Shown: piece by piece, positions 4,507 through 5,829 of the stretch
Layout of the letters: every line of letters starts with the position of its first letter
Numbering within the stretch: position 1 is the stretch's first letter
From: CAYTED01 sp964404075
GTDB lineage: Bacteria; Patescibacteriota; Minisyncoccia; Moranbacterales; UBA1568
Assembly: GCA_964404075.1 (NCBI GenBank)
Contig: CAYOIM010000042.1
Location: forward strand, 1-5,829
Direction: 5' to 3'
Length of the DNA stretch: 5,829 bases
Notes under the pieces: model-generated
What the model saw: the letters and a program-made list of their open reading frames with translations, nothing else
Told to the model about the DNA's origin: nothing
Database searches by the model: none
Position numbers and translations under genes: made by a program

Positions 4507-5748
4507 ATGAAACTCTCGGATCCGATCAAAATTTCTTACCGCTCGCTCGCGGCTTCGAAGACGAGGTTCCTTCTTACAGTGCTCGGTATCGTGATCGGCG
4601 TCGCATCGGTCATCATGGTGATGGCGATCGGTGCGAGCGCGCAGAGACTCATTCTCTCGCAGGTGGAGAAAGTCGGCTCGAACCTCATCGGTATCCTCCC
4701 GGGCGCTTCGGAAGAGAGTGGTCCTCCGGCATCGGCATTCGGCATCGTGACGACGACCTTCCGGAATGATGATCTCCGCGCGATACGCGAGCGACGCAGT
4801 GTCCCTCATCTCGTCGCGGCATCGGGATATGTTTCTGGAGCCGCGACCGCGGAGTCGCCGACCGAATCGTTCGAGGTGAGTTTCCAGGGAGTGTCTCCGG
4901 ATATGATCGTGGTCGAATCGACCAAGGTCGCCGCGGGGAGATTTTTCTTCGCCGAAGAGGAATCGAATCTCTCCCGGGTGATCGTGCTCGGCGCGACGCG
5001 TGCGCGCGAGCTTTTCCCGGATCGGGATCCGATCGGGGAGACGGTTCAGCTCTCGGATATTCCGTTCCGGGTCGTGGGCGTACTCGCTGAGCGGGGATCG
5101 ACGGCATTTTCCAATCCCGATGTGCTGGTCTTCGTGCCGCTCGAGACGGCGCAGAAACTCCTCCTCGGGATCAATTACCTCAATTTCGCACGGGGAAAAG
5201 TAGATAGACCGGAGAATGTCGATCGGACGGTAGAGGACATCACCACTCTCCTCCGTGATCGGCACAAGATAGAAGACGGGGAGCAATCGGATTTCTCGGT
5301 GCGCAATACCGCCGCCGCTCTCGGCATCCTTACTACGATCACCAATGTCCTCAAGTATTTCCTCATTTCGATCGCGTCGATATCGCTCCTCGTCGGAGGC
5401 ATCGGCATCATGAATTCCATGCTCATCTCGGTGTCCCAACGCGTACGGGAGATCGGACTCCGCAAGGCCGTGGGCGCGCGGCCGCATCATGTCATCCTGC
5501 AGTTCCTCATCGAATCATCGTTCATCACGCTTTTCGGGGGATTCATCGGTATTCTCTTCGGTATCCTCCTCTCATTCATCGCCGCGGTCATCATTCCGAA
5601 ACTCGGGTATGATTGGCAATTCCTCGTGCCATTCTCCTCGGTCATTATCGGCTTCTTCGTCTCACTCGTTATCGGCATTGTCTTCGGTCTCTATCCCGCC
5701 ATCAAGGCATCGCGCGTGAGTCCGATGGAGGCATTGCGTTATGAGTAA
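4507..5748 (+). CDS. ABC exporter permease, MacB/FtsX (YknZ) type
   Basis: A 413-residue, four-helix permease without a fused ATPase domain, the expected partner of the ATPase at 1778-2500 and the adaptor at 647-1639. After the amphipathic opening MKLSDPIKISYRSLAASKTR comes TM1 (about 21-43, LLTVLGIVIGVASVIMVMAIG). A large extracytoplasmic MacB-type domain follows (about 44-280), then the FtsX domain with TM2 (281-306), TM3 (333-363) and TM4 (374-397). The coupling segment between TM2 and TM3 has the hallmark SVSQRVREIGLRKAVGAR (308-325), and the C-terminus ends in YPAIKASRVSPMEALRYE, as in intact family members. Proteins of this type work mechanically, moving substrate outside the membrane instead of through a pore. 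The ATG directly follows the stop of the ATPase relic; no Shine-Dalgarno is obvious, so expression may rely on read-through from upstream or a weak local promoter. Confidence 0.93.
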   Translation: MKLSDPIKISYRSLAASKTRFLLTVLGIVIGVASVIMVMAIGASAQRLILSQVEKVGSNLIGILPGASEESGPPASAFGIVTTTFRNDDLRAIRERRSVPHLVAASGYVSGAATAESPTESFEVSFQGVSPDMIVVESTKVAAGRFFFAEEESNLSRVIVLGATRARELFPDRDPIGETVQLSDIPFRVVGVLAERGSTAFSNPDVLVFVPLETAQKLLLGINYLNFARGKVDRPENVDRTVEDITTLLRDRHKIEDGEQSDFSVRNTAAALGILTTITNVLKYFLISIASISLLVGGIGIMNSMLISVSQRVREIGLRKAVGARPHHVILQFLIESSFITLFGGFIGILFGILLSFIAAVIIPKLGYDWQFLVPFSSVIIGFFVSLVIGIVFGLYPAIKASRVSPMEALRYE

Positions 5749-5829
5749 GGATGTGTGAGTGTGCCGTACATATATATACGCTTTCTAATCAATAGCTTGG
5801 AAACCTTTTAGCCAATTAAAGCCATCGGA

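Noticed and set aside
4294..5490. 398-codon open frame on the minus strand opposite the permease gene
   Set aside because: It is rich in Arg, Asp, Glu and His with no domain pattern, and mirrors the permease gene's codon bias (GATC/TCGG-rich). The + strand frame is an unmistakable FtsX-type permease.
5749..5829. Terminator or promoter after the permease gene (TATATATA at about 5781)
   Set aside because: Only a very weak CGTA...TACG inverted repeat without a U-run is present, and no -35 can be paired with the TA-rich stretch.

Overview
The window reads as bacterial DNA using the standard code (UGA is a stop). The best guess for its source is a Candidate Phyla Radiation (Patescibacteria) or similar reduced monoderm genome. 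Reasons: compact genes with few recognisable Shine-Dalgarno sites, AT-rich intergenic stretches built of degenerate short repeats (AATTTCT type and CAATCACCAA/TTGGTGATTG type), a short-hairpin adaptor for an ABC exporter, and an AAA+/DUF4143 ATPase. This placement is inference from style and could not be tested here.

Layout, all real genes on the + strand. Bases 1-59 hold nothing assignable; one frame ends at a TAA at 18-20 and may be the tail of an upstream gene. A promoter at 60-88 sits so close to a small RNase H gene (95-523) that the mRNA is probably leaderless. After an AT-rich repeat spacer comes a three-part MacA/MacB-type (YknXYZ-like) ABC export system: membrane-anchored adaptor (647-1639), ATPase (1778-2500) and FtsX-type permease (4507-5748). 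Such ATPase and permease genes normally lie side by side, but here about 2 kb separates them.

The separating segment (2501-4506) is the most interesting part. It holds (i) a small broken gene (2502-2848) whose C-terminus looks like the C-type-lectin/formylglycine-enzyme-like end of diversity-generating-retroelement target proteins; (ii) a spacer of TTGG/GATT repeats; (iii) a strong promoter overlapped by a 39-bp near-perfect palindrome; (iv) a lower-GC AAA+/DUF4143 ATPase gene (2966-4264); (v) about 165 bp of unrecognised sequence; and (vi) a decayed second copy of the end of the ABC ATPase gene (about 4432-4506), whose last 24 bases are identical to the end of the intact gene and whose stop codon abuts the permease ATG. 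The simplest reading is that ATPase and permease were once adjacent (TAA then ATG), and that an insertion, or a duplication followed by deletion, placed the cargo between them and left the second ATPase tail as a scar.

The adaptor, ATPase and permease should still form one ATP-driven export or envelope-stress complex. RNase H would act separately on RNA:DNA hybrids. The AAA+ ATPase has its own promoter and probable operator and looks like an independently regulated guest. After the permease, 5749-5829 is AT-rich with no gene or convincing terminator.
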